Origin: Nonomuraea lactucae
GTDB lineage: Bacteria > Actinomycetota > Actinomycetes > Streptosporangiales > Streptosporangiaceae
Assembly: GCF_003313395.1 (NCBI RefSeq)
Contig: NZ_QNFZ01000269.1
Location: 1-36,883 of the forward strand
Length of the DNA stretch: 36,883 bases
Direction: 5' to 3'
How positions within the stretch are numbered: position 1 is the first letter of the stretch; each line of letters starts with the position of its first letter. Under the pieces are notes generated by a model that had not been told where the DNA came from, searched no databases, and saw only the letters and a list, made by a program, of their open reading frames with translations. This document shows, piece by piece, positions 16,797 to 26,190 of the stretch. A program made the position numbers and the translations under genes.

Positions 16797-17594
16797 TCAT
16801 GCGACTGTCCGCTGGCCCTCGGCGAGGCGGCCCCACACTGCTACAACAGCGATGGAGATGACGAGCAACGCGACACTTCCGGCGATGTCGAGCACGTAGT
16901 GGTTCCCTGTGGTGAGCACGACTGCCGCCATGCCCAGCGGGAAGATCCACGGTAGCAACGCCAATCGCGGATGGGAGCCGCGCAGCGCGAACCACGCGGC
17001 GTATCCGCACCACAACGACCATCCCACATGCATGCTGGGCATTGCAGAAAACAGGTTCCGGCCGCTGCTGAGGTCTCGTGTGGCATGGCCGCTGCCCAGG
17101 ATGTCGTGCTCGGCAATGATGTCGACGATGCCCGGTAGGGCGAACCGTGGGGGCGACATGGGCAGCGCCCAGAAAACGGGCAGCACGAGGAGGGTCATCA
17201 CGATGAGGGTCCGGCGGACCCTGACGTAGACCTCGGCATGCTGGACGAAGACCCACACCAGCACACCGATGATCACGATGTAGTACAGGCGGTAGTAGGA
17301 CACCGCCGGCTGGATCAGGGCCGGATGGCCGCTCAGCCACTGGTTCGCCCCCAACTCGATGTCCAGGTGCAGGGCGCGCTCGATGGACTGCAGGATCAGA
17401 GCGTTGGCGGTGGCGGCCGCGACGTCCTTCCCGGCGGCGGCATGGAGCCGCGAGAAGATCAGGATCACCAGTAGCAGGCCGGCCACTTCGACGAGCGGGG
17501 CGGGGCGCCCGCCCACTTTTCCGACCTGTACGGCTGACCGGGCACGGGCAGCCAGACGCGATAATAGGCCAGCGGCCACCTCAGGCGGGCTCAC
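16797..17594 (-). CDS. PAP2-superfamily membrane phosphatase/phosphotransferase
   Basis: A 265-residue membrane protein with about six hydrophobic segments (for example VEVAGLLLVILIFSRLHAAA, YYRLYYIVIIGVLVWVFV, TLIVMTLLVLPVFWALPMSP). Phosphatase motifs are in the late part: FSAMPSMHVGWSLW (the SxxH motif) and TTGNHYVLDIAGSVAL (the HxxxD motif). This pattern is the PAP2_3/Aur1-like group, which act on lipid phosphates or transfer inositol-phosphate-type head groups at the membrane. The GTG start at 17594 was taken for lack of a better one. It is intact although flanked by remnants on both sides; its substrate is unknown. Confidence 0.85.
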   Translation of the reverse strand: MSPPEVAAGLLSRLAARARSAVQVGKVGGRPAPLVEVAGLLLVILIFSRLHAAAGKDVAAATANALILQSIERALHLDIELGANQWLSGHPALIQPAVSYYRLYYIVIIGVLVWVFVQHAEVYVRVRRTLIVMTLLVLPVFWALPMSPPRFALPGIVDIIAEHDILGSGHATRDLSSGRNLFSAMPSMHVGWSLWCGYAAWFALRGSHPRLALLPWIFPLGMAAVVLTTGNHYVLDIAGSVALLVISIAVVAVWGRLAEGQRTVA

Positions 17595-17608
17595 GGGGTC
17601 ACACTAAC

Positions 17609-17821
17609 TCACCCGCTTCGGCATGGGCCGGGCCACGGGAACCGCCCCACCACCGGCGACAGTCGATTCTCATCAGTGACGGTCATCTCCCGCGCGTCGA
17701 GACCGCCTGGAGTGTGCCAGCAGCTGACATGTGCACCAGGGGGTGAGGCCAGGTCGCGCGCCACCTCCGCACAGTTGGTGTCGTAGGTCTCCTTCGTGTT
17801 CTTCTGACGTAATCGCGTCAT
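17609..17821 (-). CDS. Small hypothetical protein, weakly supported
   Basis: A 70-codon frame from ATG 17821 encodes MTRLRQKNTKETYDTNCAEV and then ARDLASPPGAHV. The segment DTNCAEVARDL resembles the NCVEVA core of DUF397 proteins, which are common beside helix-turn-helix regulators in actinomycetes, but the expected VRDSK part is missing. Codon bias is moderate. It could be a decayed DUF397 gene or a chance frame. It ends 14 bp upstream of the PAP2 gene on the same strand. Confidence 0.3.
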   Translation of the reverse strand: MTRLRQKNTKETYDTNCAEVARDLASPPGAHVSCWHTPGGLDAREMTVTDENRLSPVVGRFPWPGPCRSG

Positions 17822-17998
17822 TTCCCAGGTCGACCGGCCGACGGCCTACTCCCAGCTGCGTCGCTTTCGGGGCGGCGGTTAGCGGGCGGCGGTGGTCTGG
17901 GGCCGGCCCGAGATGGTGTCCAAGGCAATGGGGAACGTTCGCCCGTCGGCCACCCGGATCTCAACCGAACTCGGCCCCGTCGCAGCGCTCTGCCTCCC

Positions 17999-18184
17999 AT
18001 GCGGACCGGCGACTGGCTGCTCAAGGTGGGTTCGCGGGTCGCGGGCACGTTCGAGGATCCGGATGTCGCGGTGAAGTGGTTGCGCGAGCAGTACGAGCTG
18101 GTGAGAGGCACGCTGCTTCATCCGGAGCGGGTAGGTGTGGAGGAGCGGTTGGAGTGGCCGGATGATTGTGGCTCCATGTCGCTG
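17999..18184 (+). other. Unrecognised coding remnant
   Basis: From ATG 17999 a plus frame reads MRTGDWLLKVGSRVAGTFED, then PDVAVKWLREQYELVRGTLL and HPERVGVEERLEW. This is a plausible soluble protein segment with good codon bias. After about 18165 the frame runs on without plausible protein into sequence antisense to the LysR gene, so the 3' part is lost. I do not recognise the family. Between 17822 and 17998 nothing convincing was found. Confidence 0.3.
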
Positions 18185-18240
18185 CCGCAACTCGCCAAGG
18201 CCGGGTCCGGGGGCCGGGAGGCCACCCGGCAAAGGGGATG

Positions 18241-18259
18241 GGGGGAGCTCGGCTCCCCC
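18241..18259. terminator. Strong hairpin between remnant and LysR gene
   Basis: GGGGGAGC-TCG-GCTCCCCC forms a perfect 8-bp GC stem with a 3-base loop, about 55 bp after the LysR stop. There is no clear U-run, as is common for actinomycete terminators. It may act in both directions. Confidence 0.45.
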
Positions 18260-18313
18260 GTCGGGCGTCTTTCGCGCGCAGCGCTGGCGTGGCGAGGGCA
18301 ATGCCTTGGGGGT

Positions 18314-19354
18314 TTAGGGGGTTTTGAGGGGGTCTGCGGTGGTGTGGAGGGTGTCGAGCAAGGGGGCGAGGAGCGGGTGGGATTCGGCGCCTCGACGGAC
18401 GGCGGCGAAGACGCGGCGTTCCGGGCCGGGCGCGGGGCGTACGACGATCCCGGAGGGTGCCATGTCGCGCAGTGCCAGCCGGGGTACGAGCGCCACCCCC
18501 GCGCCCGCGGCCACCAGCGCGACCACGGCCCGGAAGTCGTCCGAGCAGTGTGCGAATCTCGGCGTGAAGCCCGCCTGCTCGCAGGCGAAGGCGATCACGT
18601 CGTGGACCGGGTTGCCCGGGTACGGGCCGATCCAGGTCTCGCCGCCCAGGTCCGACAGTGTCAGCGTGTCCAGTGCCCCGGATGCGTCCGAAGCCCCCAC
18701 CGCCCCCAGCGTCCACGCGGGTGACGAGCCGAGCAAGGGCTCTGGGCTGGGGGCGGGCGATGGGCCGGGTGTGGACGGTGGCCCGGACATGCCGCTGGGA
18801 AGGGGCGTGGCGATGGGATGGTCGCCGGGGAGGACCAGGTCGAACGGCTCCGCGTACAGGGGGAGGCGCGACAGGCGGCGGTCGGCGGCGTCCGGGGCGC
18901 CGCGATACTCGACCGCGATCGCCAGGTCCGCCTCGCCGTCGAGGAGCATGGCCAGGCCCTGGTCGCCCTCCGCGTCCCGTACGCGGACCTGGAGGCCGGG
19001 CGCCTTCTCGCGGAGGGTGGCGATGGCGGGCGCGAGGACGGCGCTGATCGCGGTGGCGAAGCAGGCCACGGTGATCTCACCCGCCTCGCCGGTCGTGTAG
19101 GCGGCGACCTCGGCCTGGGCGCGTTCGAGCTGGGCGAGCACCTCGTTCGCGTGGCGCAGCATGATCTTGCCCACGGCCGTGAGGCGAACCCCGCGGCCGT
19201 CGCGGGTGAAGAGGCGGTGGCCCACCTCGTGTTCGAGCGCCACGAGCTGCTGCGACACGGCCGACGGGGTCAGGTGGAGGGCGGCGGCCGCGGCGGTGAC
19301 CGTGCCGTGGTCGGCCACCGCGCGCAGCGTGCGCAGGCGCCGCGTGTCTATCAC
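18314..19354 (-). CDS. LysR-family transcriptional regulator
   Basis: A 346-residue LysR regulator, longer than the usual 290-310. The N-terminal winged HTH is typical (MIDTRRLRTLRAVADHGTVT, then ALHLTPSAVSQQLVALEHEV). The effector domain begins near residue 93 (EITVACFATAISAVLAPA) and includes VVALVAAGAGVALVPRLAL. The extra length is an insert at about residues 183-229, rich in Pro, Ser and Gly (GMSGPPSTPGPSPAPSPEPL), lying within the effector-binding domain. The start is GTG at 19352-19354. It lies 73 bp downstream of kbl on the same strand; its targets may be kbl-tdh or elsewhere, as LysR genes are more often divergent from their targets. Confidence 0.9.
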   Translation of the reverse strand: MIDTRRLRTLRAVADHGTVTAAAAALHLTPSAVSQQLVALEHEVGHRLFTRDGRGVRLTAVGKIMLRHANEVLAQLERAQAEVAAYTTGEAGEITVACFATAISAVLAPAIATLREKAPGLQVRVRDAEGDQGLAMLLDGEADLAIAVEYRGAPDAADRRLSRLPLYAEPFDLVLPGDHPIATPLPSGMSGPPSTPGPSPAPSPEPLLGSSPAWTLGAVGASDASGALDTLTLSDLGGETWIGPYPGNPVHDVIAFACEQAGFTPRFAHCSDDFRAVVALVAAGAGVALVPRLALRDMAPSGIVVRPAPGPERRVFAAVRRGAESHPLLAPLLDTLHTTADPLKTP

Positions 19355-19427
19355 GCAGTGAGGATATCCAGGCGCCCCAAATACCAGGGCGCACTGTCAT
19401 CCACCCCAGGCCATCCCGGGGCGGTGG

Positions 19428-20596
<1,169 letters not shown>

Positions 20597-20597
<1 letters not shown>

Positions 20598-21625
20598 CAA
20601 ACGCTCCAATCCAGGATGACTTTGCCGGTGCGGCCGCTCGCGGCGGTGTCGAAGGCGGCGTCGAAGTCGTGGTACGCGAACCGGTCGGTGATCACGGGGG
20701 ACAGGTCGAGTCCTTTCTCCAGCAGGACCGACATGTTGTACCAGGTCTCGAACATCTCCCGGCCGTAGATGCCCTTGATGGTGATCATGGAGGTGACGAC
20801 GGTGGCCCAGTCGACGGCGAACTGCTCGGCCGGCAGCCCCAGCATCGCGATCTTCCCGCCGTGGGTCATGTGCGCGATCATGTCGCGCATCGCCTGCGGG
20901 TTGCCCGACATCTCCAGGCCCACGTCGAAGCCCTCGCGCATGCCCAGCCGGCGCATCCCGTCGGCGATCGGGGCGCGGGCGACGTTGAGCGCCAGGCTGA
21001 CGCCGAGCTTGGCGGCGAGTTCCAGCCGCTCGTCGCTGACGTCGGTGATGACCACGTTGCGGGCGCCGACGTGGGTGGCCACCGCGGCGGCCATCAGCCC
21101 GATCGGGCCGGCGCCGGTGATCAGCACGTCCTCGCCGACCAGCGGGAAGGACAGCGCGGTGTGCACCGCGTTGCCGAACGGGTCGAAGATGGCGGCCACG
21201 TCCGGGTCGACCGGCACCCGGTGCACCCACACGTTGGCCGCGGGCAGGCTCACGTACTGGGCGAACGCGCCGTCGCGGTGCACGCCCAGGCCGATGGTGT
21301 TGCGGCACAGGTGGCGGCGGCCGGCCATGCAGTTGCGGCAGGTGCCGCAGACCAGGTGGCCCTCGCCGCTGACCAGGTCGCCGACGGCGACGTTGTCCAC
21401 TCCGGGGGCGGTCTGGACGACTTCGCCGCTGAACTCGTGTCCCACGATGAGGGGAAGCGTCAGGGTGTGGCGCGCCCAGTCGTCGAACTTGCGGATGTGC
21501 AGGTCGGTGCCGCAGATCCCGGTGCGCAGCACCTTGATCAGCACCTCGCCGGGCCCGAGTGTGGGCTCCGGCACGTCGACCAGCCACAGGCCGGCCTCCG
21601 CCCTCTCCTTGACCAGCGCTTTCAT
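20597..21625 (-). CDS. tdh: L-threonine 3-dehydrogenase
   Basis: A 342-residue zinc alcohol dehydrogenase-family enzyme that oxidises L-threonine to 2-amino-3-oxobutyrate with NAD+. The catalytic zinc ligands are visible (Cys38 in [10 protein letters not shown]; His63-Glu64 in GHEFSGEV), and so is the four-cysteine structural zinc site ([16 protein letters not shown]: Cys93, 96, 99, 107). The Rossmann motif is GAGPIGL (171-177), and [17 protein letters not shown] is diagnostic of Tdh. The start ATG follows a G-rich GAGGGGGGA site. It is the first gene of tdh-kbl and is divergent from the ROK gene across about 180 bp. Confidence 0.95.
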
Positions 21626-21745
21626 GACCTGAATCCCCCCTCATCGAACCTAACGCACTGTGCCCCTTCCCCCCGGGACGTGTCCATCGAGGGATTCTTA
21701 AGTGCCCCCACAGCTCCGCTTCACGCCGCGCCCCTGCCGGACGGA

Positions 21746-21773
21746 TTACACAACCAAGTTCGTTAAGTAAGAT
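21746..21773 (+). promoter_or_regulatory. Putative ROK promoter with overlapping operator-like site
   Basis: TTACAC and TAAGAT with a 16-bp spacer look like -35 and -10 elements. The stretch TTAAGTAAG (21763-21771) overlaps the -10 and recurs, with one change and on the other strand, after the ROK gene. If TAAGAT is the -10, transcription starts near 21780, which supports the GTG start at 21805. Confidence 0.35.
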
Positions 21774-21804
21774 GACGGGTCGGACGGCTGACATGGAGGT
21801 CTCG

Positions 21805-22938
21805 GTGCGACAGCAGAGCGGCGACGCCTCCCTCCTGCGCAGGCTCAACTCCGCCGCGATCCTGCGCATCCTGCGCGAGGCGGATGTCGTGACGTTGAGC
21901 GAGCTGGCCAGGGCGGCCCGAGTCTCCAGACCGACCGCCGAAGTGATCGTCGAGGACCTGCTGGCCGAGGGCTGGGCCGAGGAGTGCGGTGAGGAGCCGG
22001 GCGACCGCCAGCGTGGCAGGCCCGCCAAGAGGTTCAGGTTCCGCGCGGCGGCCGGGCACGTGGCCGGGGTGGGCATCGGGGGTTCCTCGCTGCGCGCCAT
22101 GGTGGCCGACCTCAACGGGACGATCGTCGCCGGCCGCCGGGTGCCGGCCCACACCGCGCTGTCCGTCGCCGAACGGCTCGACGCCGTCGCCGAGCTGGTC
22201 GTCGCCGTCGCGGCGGAGGCGGGCCTGTCCGTGCCCGACCTCGCCGCGGTCGGAGTCGGCACCACAGGCGTGGTCGACGGGGCGGGCCGGGTCGTCAAGA
22301 GCGTCGTCCTGCCCGGCTGGACCGGCCTCGATCTGCAGGGCGAGCTGAGCAGGCGGCTTCCGGCGCCGGTGCTGGTGGAGAACGACATGCGCCTGGCCGT
22401 CATCGCCGAGCACTGGCGGGGCGAGGCGCGCGGGCTCAACGATGTGATCTACCTGTTCACCGGCGACCGGCTCGGTCTCGGCCTGCTGATCGGCGGCCGG
22501 CCGCACCGCGGCGCGCACGCCGCCTCCGGGGAGATCGGGCGGCAGGCGGGCGACCACTGGCTGGCCTTCAAGCACGTCGCCGACTACGCGATGGCGGTGG
22601 AGCCGGGGGAGTTGCGCTCGCACCGGCAGGCGGCCGAGTTCGCCATCGCCCGCGCCCGGGCCGGCGACGAGAAGGCCGCGCTGGCCGTCAGCGGCTTCGC
22701 GCGCCACCTCGGCGAGGGCCTGCTCACCGTCGTCAACCCGCTCGATCCCGAGATGGTGGTGGTCGGCGGCAGCCTGGCCAGGGCCGGTGACCTGATCGTC
22801 GCCCCCATCCAGGCGTACTTCGACGAGACCTGTCTCTACCCGCCCCGGGTGGTGCCCTCGGGCCTGGGGAGCGACTGCATCACGGTGGGGGCCGTCAGGT
22901 GGGCCCTCGATCACGCGGACACCCACCTCTTTTCGTAG
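21805..22938 (+). CDS. ROK-family transcriptional repressor
   Basis: A 377-residue regulator with an N-terminal winged HTH ([40 protein letters not shown]) and a ROK sugar-kinase-like domain ([53 protein letters not shown]). The zinc-binding CxCGxxGC cluster of classical ROK proteins is missing after SGEIGR, so this is a divergent, probably kinase-inactive sensor. I prefer GTG 21805, which has GGAGG at 21795-21799 five bases upstream; ATGs at 21772 and 21793 are in frame but lack a site. It precedes a sugar ABC importer on the same strand and is its likely local regulator. Confidence 0.88.
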   Translation: MRQQSGDASLLRRLNSAAILRILREADVVTLSELARAARVSRPTAEVIVEDLLAEGWAEECGEEPGDRQRGRPAKRFRFRAAAGHVAGVGIGGSSLRAMVADLNGTIVAGRRVPAHTALSVAERLDAVAELVVAVAAEAGLSVPDLAAVGVGTTGVVDGAGRVVKSVVLPGWTGLDLQGELSRRLPAPVLVENDMRLAVIAEHWRGEARGLNDVIYLFTGDRLGLGLLIGGRPHRGAHAASGEIGRQAGDHWLAFKHVADYAMAVEPGELRSHRQAAEFAIARARAGDEKAALAVSGFARHLGEGLLTVVNPLDPEMVVVGGSLARAGDLIVAPIQAYFDETCLYPPRVVPSGLGSDCITVGAVRWALDHADTHLFS

Positions 22939-22942
22939 AGGG

Positions 22943-22951
22943 CTTAGTTAA
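22943..22951. promoter_or_regulatory. Second operator-like site before the sugar importer
   Basis: CTTAGTTAA is, on the opposite strand, TTAACTAAG, one base different from the TTAAGTAAG at the ROK promoter. It lies in the 147-bp gap upstream of the binding-protein gene, which also holds an AT-rich stretch near 23010-23035 that probably contains the promoter. Confidence 0.3.
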
Positions 22952-23085
22952 TTCGGTCACGAAGCTGTCACGAAGAGGTCGCTGACGCGCATCTTCTGCG
23001 AGATCATGCTCATTTATCTATAGTTGTTTTCATAATTGAGCGCTATCTTCCAGTCACTCGTACAGACCCGACAGATGGGGACGAC

Positions 23086-24345
23086 ATGACAGGGAAGACG
23101 TGGGCGCTGGTATGCGCCGGTGCGCTCGTGGCGGGACTCGCGGGATGCTCCTCGTCTGACGGGGGAGCGTCCGGCGGCAAGGTCACGCTGACCTATGCCT
23201 ACTGGGACAACGAGAACCAGGGCGCGGCGATGACCAAGATCGCCCAGGAGTTCACCAGGACGCACCCGAACATCGAGGTGAAGCTCCAGTTCACGCCGAA
23301 CAAGGAGTACTGGACCAAGCTGCAGACCGCCGCCGCGGGCGGCACCGCGCCGGACGTGTTCTGGATGAACGGGCCGCGCATCGGCCTGTACGCCTCGCAG
23401 GGCGCCCTCCTGCCGATCTCCGACCAGGTCGCCAGGGACAAGGTCGACATGGGCAAGTACCCCAAGTCGCTGGTCGACCTCTACACCCTGGACGGCAAGC
23501 GGTACGGCATCCCGAAGGACTTCGACACCATCGGCCTCTGGTACAACAAGGATCTCTTCGACGCCGCCAAGGTGAAGTACCCCGACGCGTCGTGGACCTG
23601 GGACGACGTGCGCGCGGCGGCCAAGAGGCTGACCGACCCGGCCAAGGGCGTCCACGGCATCGGGGCGATGGCCTGGCCGCAGGAGCTCTACTACAACACG
23701 ATCTTCCAGGCCGGCGGCTACGTCATCTCCGACGACAAGAAGAAGTCCGGCTACGACGACCCGGCCACCATCGAGGGGCTCAGGTTCTGGAAGGACCTGC
23801 TCGACCAGAAGGTGTCGCCGACGGTCCAGCAGATGACCGACAACGACCCCATCGAGATGTTCAAGAGCGGCAAGCTCGCCATGTGGTACGACGGCTCGTA
23901 CGACGCCCCGCAGTACGCCAGGACCGAGGGCCTCGACGCCGACGTCGCGCCGCTGCCCGCCGGCCCCAAGGGCAAGGCCACCGTCATCCACGGCCTGGCC
24001 AACGTCATCTACGCCAAGACCGAGCATCCCCGGGAGGCCTGGGAGTTCCTGAAGTTCCTCGGCTCGGAGCAGGCTAACAAGATCCAGGCCGAGTCGGGCG
24101 CGGTGATCCCGGCCTACGAGGGCCTGCAGGACTCCTGGGTCAAGTCGATGCCCGAGCTCAACCTCCGGGCGTTCATCGACCAGCTCCCGGACGCCAGGCC
24201 GTACCCGGTCTCGAAGAACACCGCCGCGTGGTCGGCTCCGGAGGTCGACGCGATCACCAAGGCGTTCTCGGACGGCCAGGACGTCGAGGCGGTCGCCAAG
24301 CAGTTCGCGGCGACCATGAACGCGGCCCTGTCGCAGGAGAAGTGA
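23086..24345 (+). CDS. Sugar ABC transporter substrate-binding lipoprotein
   Basis: A 419-residue family-1 extracellular solute-binding protein. The signal peptide ends with lipobox LAGC (Cys21), followed by a short Ser/Gly linker. The mature part starts VTLTYAYWDNENQGAAMTKI. It also has KLQTAAAGGTAPDVFWMNGP, KRYGIPKDFDTIGLWYNKDL, FKSGKLAMWYDGSYDAP and EHPREAWEFLKFLGSEQANK, all typical of carbohydrate-binding members. It delivers a sugar or oligosaccharide to the two permeases downstream. Its last codons form the first part of the 15-bp repeat, and its TGA overlaps the permease GTG start. Confidence 0.92.
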   Translation: MTGKTWALVCAGALVAGLAGCSSSDGGASGGKVTLTYAYWDNENQGAAMTKIAQEFTRTHPNIEVKLQFTPNKEYWTKLQTAAAGGTAPDVFWMNGPRIGLYASQGALLPISDQVARDKVDMGKYPKSLVDLYTLDGKRYGIPKDFDTIGLWYNKDLFDAAKVKYPDASWTWDDVRAAAKRLTDPAKGVHGIGAMAWPQELYYNTIFQAGGYVISDDKKKSGYDDPATIEGLRFWKDLLDQKVSPTVQQMTDNDPIEMFKSGKLAMWYDGSYDAPQYARTEGLDADVAPLPAGPKGKATVIHGLANVIYAKTEHPREAWEFLKFLGSEQANKIQAESGAVIPAYEGLQDSWVKSMPELNLRAFIDQLPDARPYPVSKNTAAWSAPEVDAITKAFSDGQDVEAVAKQFAATMNAALSQEK

Positions 24346-24404
24346 GCGCAGGAGAAGTGAGCGCCGGAGACGTGAGTGCTGGAGACGTGAGCGCCGGAGA
24401 AGTG
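24332..24404 (+). repeat. 15-bp tandem repeat carrying repeated GGAG and GTGA
   Basis: About five copies of a 15-bp unit (GGAGAAGTGAGCGCC pattern) run from the last codons of the binding-protein gene into the permease gene. GTG codons recur every 15 bases at 24342, 24357, 24372, 24387 and 24402, all in the permease frame. In the binding-protein frame the first four give TGA. Each unit thus holds a start, a stop in the other frame and a Shine-Dalgarno-like GGAG. The encoded peptide is VSAGE/D repeated four times. Confidence 0.85.
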
Positions 24405-25343
24405 GGCACGGTCGAGAGGGCGGCGGTCACCGGGAGGGTGGCCGCCCGCCGCGCCCGTCGCCGCGGGTTGCGCGACCGCGAGTGGCTCTGGGGCTATGCG
24501 ATGATCGCGCCGCTCGTGCTCGGGCTGGGCGTGTTCTACCTGTGGCCGGTCGCGCAGTCGGTCTACTACAGCTTCACCGAGTGGACGCTGTTCGGCGACG
24601 CGACCTGGGTGGGGCTGCGAAACTACGAGCGGCTGTTCGCCGACCCCGCCAACGCCAAGGCGCTGAAGAACACCTTCCTGTACGGCGGGCTGAGCCTGCT
24701 CGGCATCCCCCTGTCGATCGGGGTGGCGGCGCTGCTCAGCACCAGGGGCCTGAAGCTGGTCTCGTTCTACCGGACGCTGTACTTCCTGCCGGTCGTCACG
24801 ATGCCGGCCGCGGTCGCGATGATCTGGTCCTGGCTCTACAACGGCGACTACGGGCTGATCAACTACCTGCTCTCCCTCGTCGGCATCCGCGGCACGTCCT
24901 GGATCGCGAACCCGTCCACCGCCCTGTACGCCATCGTCGCCGTGGGCATCTGGACGCAGATCGGCTACAACGCCGTCATCTTCATGGCGGGACTGCAGTC
25001 GATCCCGGACCAGCTCTACGAGGCGGCCGCCCTCGACGGCGCCGGCCGGGTCAGGCAGTTCTTCAAGGTCACCCTGCCACTGCTGTCGCCGAGCGTCTTC
25101 TTCGTCTCGGTGCTCGGTGTGATCAACGGCCTGCAGATGTTCGACCTCATATACCTGCTGTTCCGCAGGGGCAATCCCGCACGGGAGGAGACGCAGACCG
25201 TGGTGTCGCTCTTCTTCACGCGAGCCTTCGAGGAGGGCGCCAAGGGCTACGCGGCCGCCATGGCCGTGGTGCTCATGGTCATCACACTGGCGCTGACCGT
25301 CGTCCAGTTCCGCATGCAGAAGAGGTGGGTGCACTATGCGTAA
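24342..25343 (+). CDS. Sugar ABC transporter permease 1
   Basis: A MalF/UgpA-type permease of 333 residues if it starts at the first GTG (24342, GTGA overlap with the upstream stop). Four more in-frame GTG codons at 15-base steps are possible starts. After a repetitive and then arginine-rich N-terminal tail (VAARRARRRGLRDREWLWGY) come six hydrophobic segments (first MIAPLVLGLGVFYLWPVAQS). The coupling EAA loop is YEAAALDGAGRVRQFFKVTL, and the C-terminus has ARAFEEGAKGYAAAMAVVLM. It pairs with the following permease. No ATPase gene is present, so a shared MsiK/UgpC-like ATPase elsewhere probably powers it. Confidence 0.92.
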   Translation: MSAGEVSAGDVSAGDVSAGEVGTVERAAVTGRVAARRARRRGLRDREWLWGYAMIAPLVLGLGVFYLWPVAQSVYYSFTEWTLFGDATWVGLRNYERLFADPANAKALKNTFLYGGLSLLGIPLSIGVAALLSTRGLKLVSFYRTLYFLPVVTMPAAVAMIWSWLYNGDYGLINYLLSLVGIRGTSWIANPSTALYAIVAVGIWTQIGYNAVIFMAGLQSIPDQLYEAAALDGAGRVRQFFKVTLPLLSPSVFFVSVLGVINGLQMFDLIYLLFRRGNPAREETQTVVSLFFTRAFEEGAKGYAAAMAVVLMVITLALTVVQFRMQKRWVHYA

Positions 25344-26148
25344 CGGTCGCCTGTGGCCCGTCCACCTGGTGCTCGCGGTCGGGGCGGCGGCGATGGTGAC
25401 GCCGTTCTTCTGGCAGGTGCTCACCTCGCTGAAGACCTTCACCGAGTCGACCAGGATGCCGCCGGTCTGGATCCCGTCGTTCGAGTGGTCCAACTACGCC
25501 GAGATCTTCGACGAGAGCCCGTTCCTCCGGCAGTTCGGCAACACCGTGGTGATGACCGCCGGGCGGACGCTGGCGCAGCTGCTCTTCTGCTCGCTGGCGG
25601 CGTACGCCTTCGCCCGGCTGCGCTTCCCCGGCAGGAACGTCGTCTTCATCGCGCTGCTGTCGGTGCTGATGGTGCCCGGCCAGCTCTTCCTCATCCCGCA
25701 GTATCAGATCATCCAGGGCCTGGGCTGGCTCAACACCCTCCCCGGTCTGATCGCGCCCGGCATGTTCAGCGCGTTCGGCACGTTCATGATGCGGCAGTTC
25801 TTCATGACCCTGCCCCGCGAGGTCGAGGAGGCCGCCCGGCTGGACGGCGCGGGCCCGCTGCGGATCTTCTGGAGCGTGATGCTGCCGCTGGCCAGGCCGG
25901 GGCTGCTCGCGCTCGGCGTGCTGACCGTACTGTGGTCGTGGAACGACCTGATGTGGCCGCTCATCGTCAACACCGACCCCGAGCAGATGCCGCTCTCGGC
26001 GGGCCTGTCTGCCCTGCAGGGCGAGCACATGACCGACTACCCCGTCCTCATGGCCGGATCGCTGATGGCCAGCGCGCCCATCGTCGTGCTATTCGTGATC
26101 ATGCAGAGGCAGCTGATCCAGGGCATCGCGTTCACCGGCTCGAAGTGA
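25336..26148 (+). CDS. Sugar ABC transporter permease 2
   Basis: A 270-residue MalG/UgpE-type permease, the usual size, overlapping permease 1 by 8 bp. It has six hydrophobic segments starting LWPVHLVLAVGAAAMVTPFF, the motif WSNYAEIFDESPFLRQFGNT, an EAA loop EEAARLDGAGPLRIFWSVML, and LTVLWSWNDLMWPLIV near the end. It completes the membrane channel. The next gene starts 42 bp later with an AAGGA site. Confidence 0.93.
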   Translation: MRNGRLWPVHLVLAVGAAAMVTPFFWQVLTSLKTFTESTRMPPVWIPSFEWSNYAEIFDESPFLRQFGNTVVMTAGRTLAQLLFCSLAAYAFARLRFPGRNVVFIALLSVLMVPGQLFLIPQYQIIQGLGWLNTLPGLIAPGMFSAFGTFMMRQFFMTLPREVEEAARLDGAGPLRIFWSVMLPLARPGLLALGVLTVLWSWNDLMWPLIVNTDPEQMPLSAGLSALQGEHMTDYPVLMAGSLMASAPIVVLFVIMQRQLIQGIAFTGSK

Positions 26149-26190
26149 CATCGCCGGTGCGGTCCGCCGTACCGCTCTGAAAGGACACAC

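Noticed and set aside
17731-18165. A 144-codon plus frame in the region before the LysR gene
   Set aside because: Composition is Arg/Pro/Ser-rich without domain features, and its overlap with another coding-like frame from 17999 makes it unlikely.
24332-24404. CRISPR-like spacing of short repeats
   Set aside because: The units are contiguous 15-bp repeats without spacers, and they lie in a coding junction.
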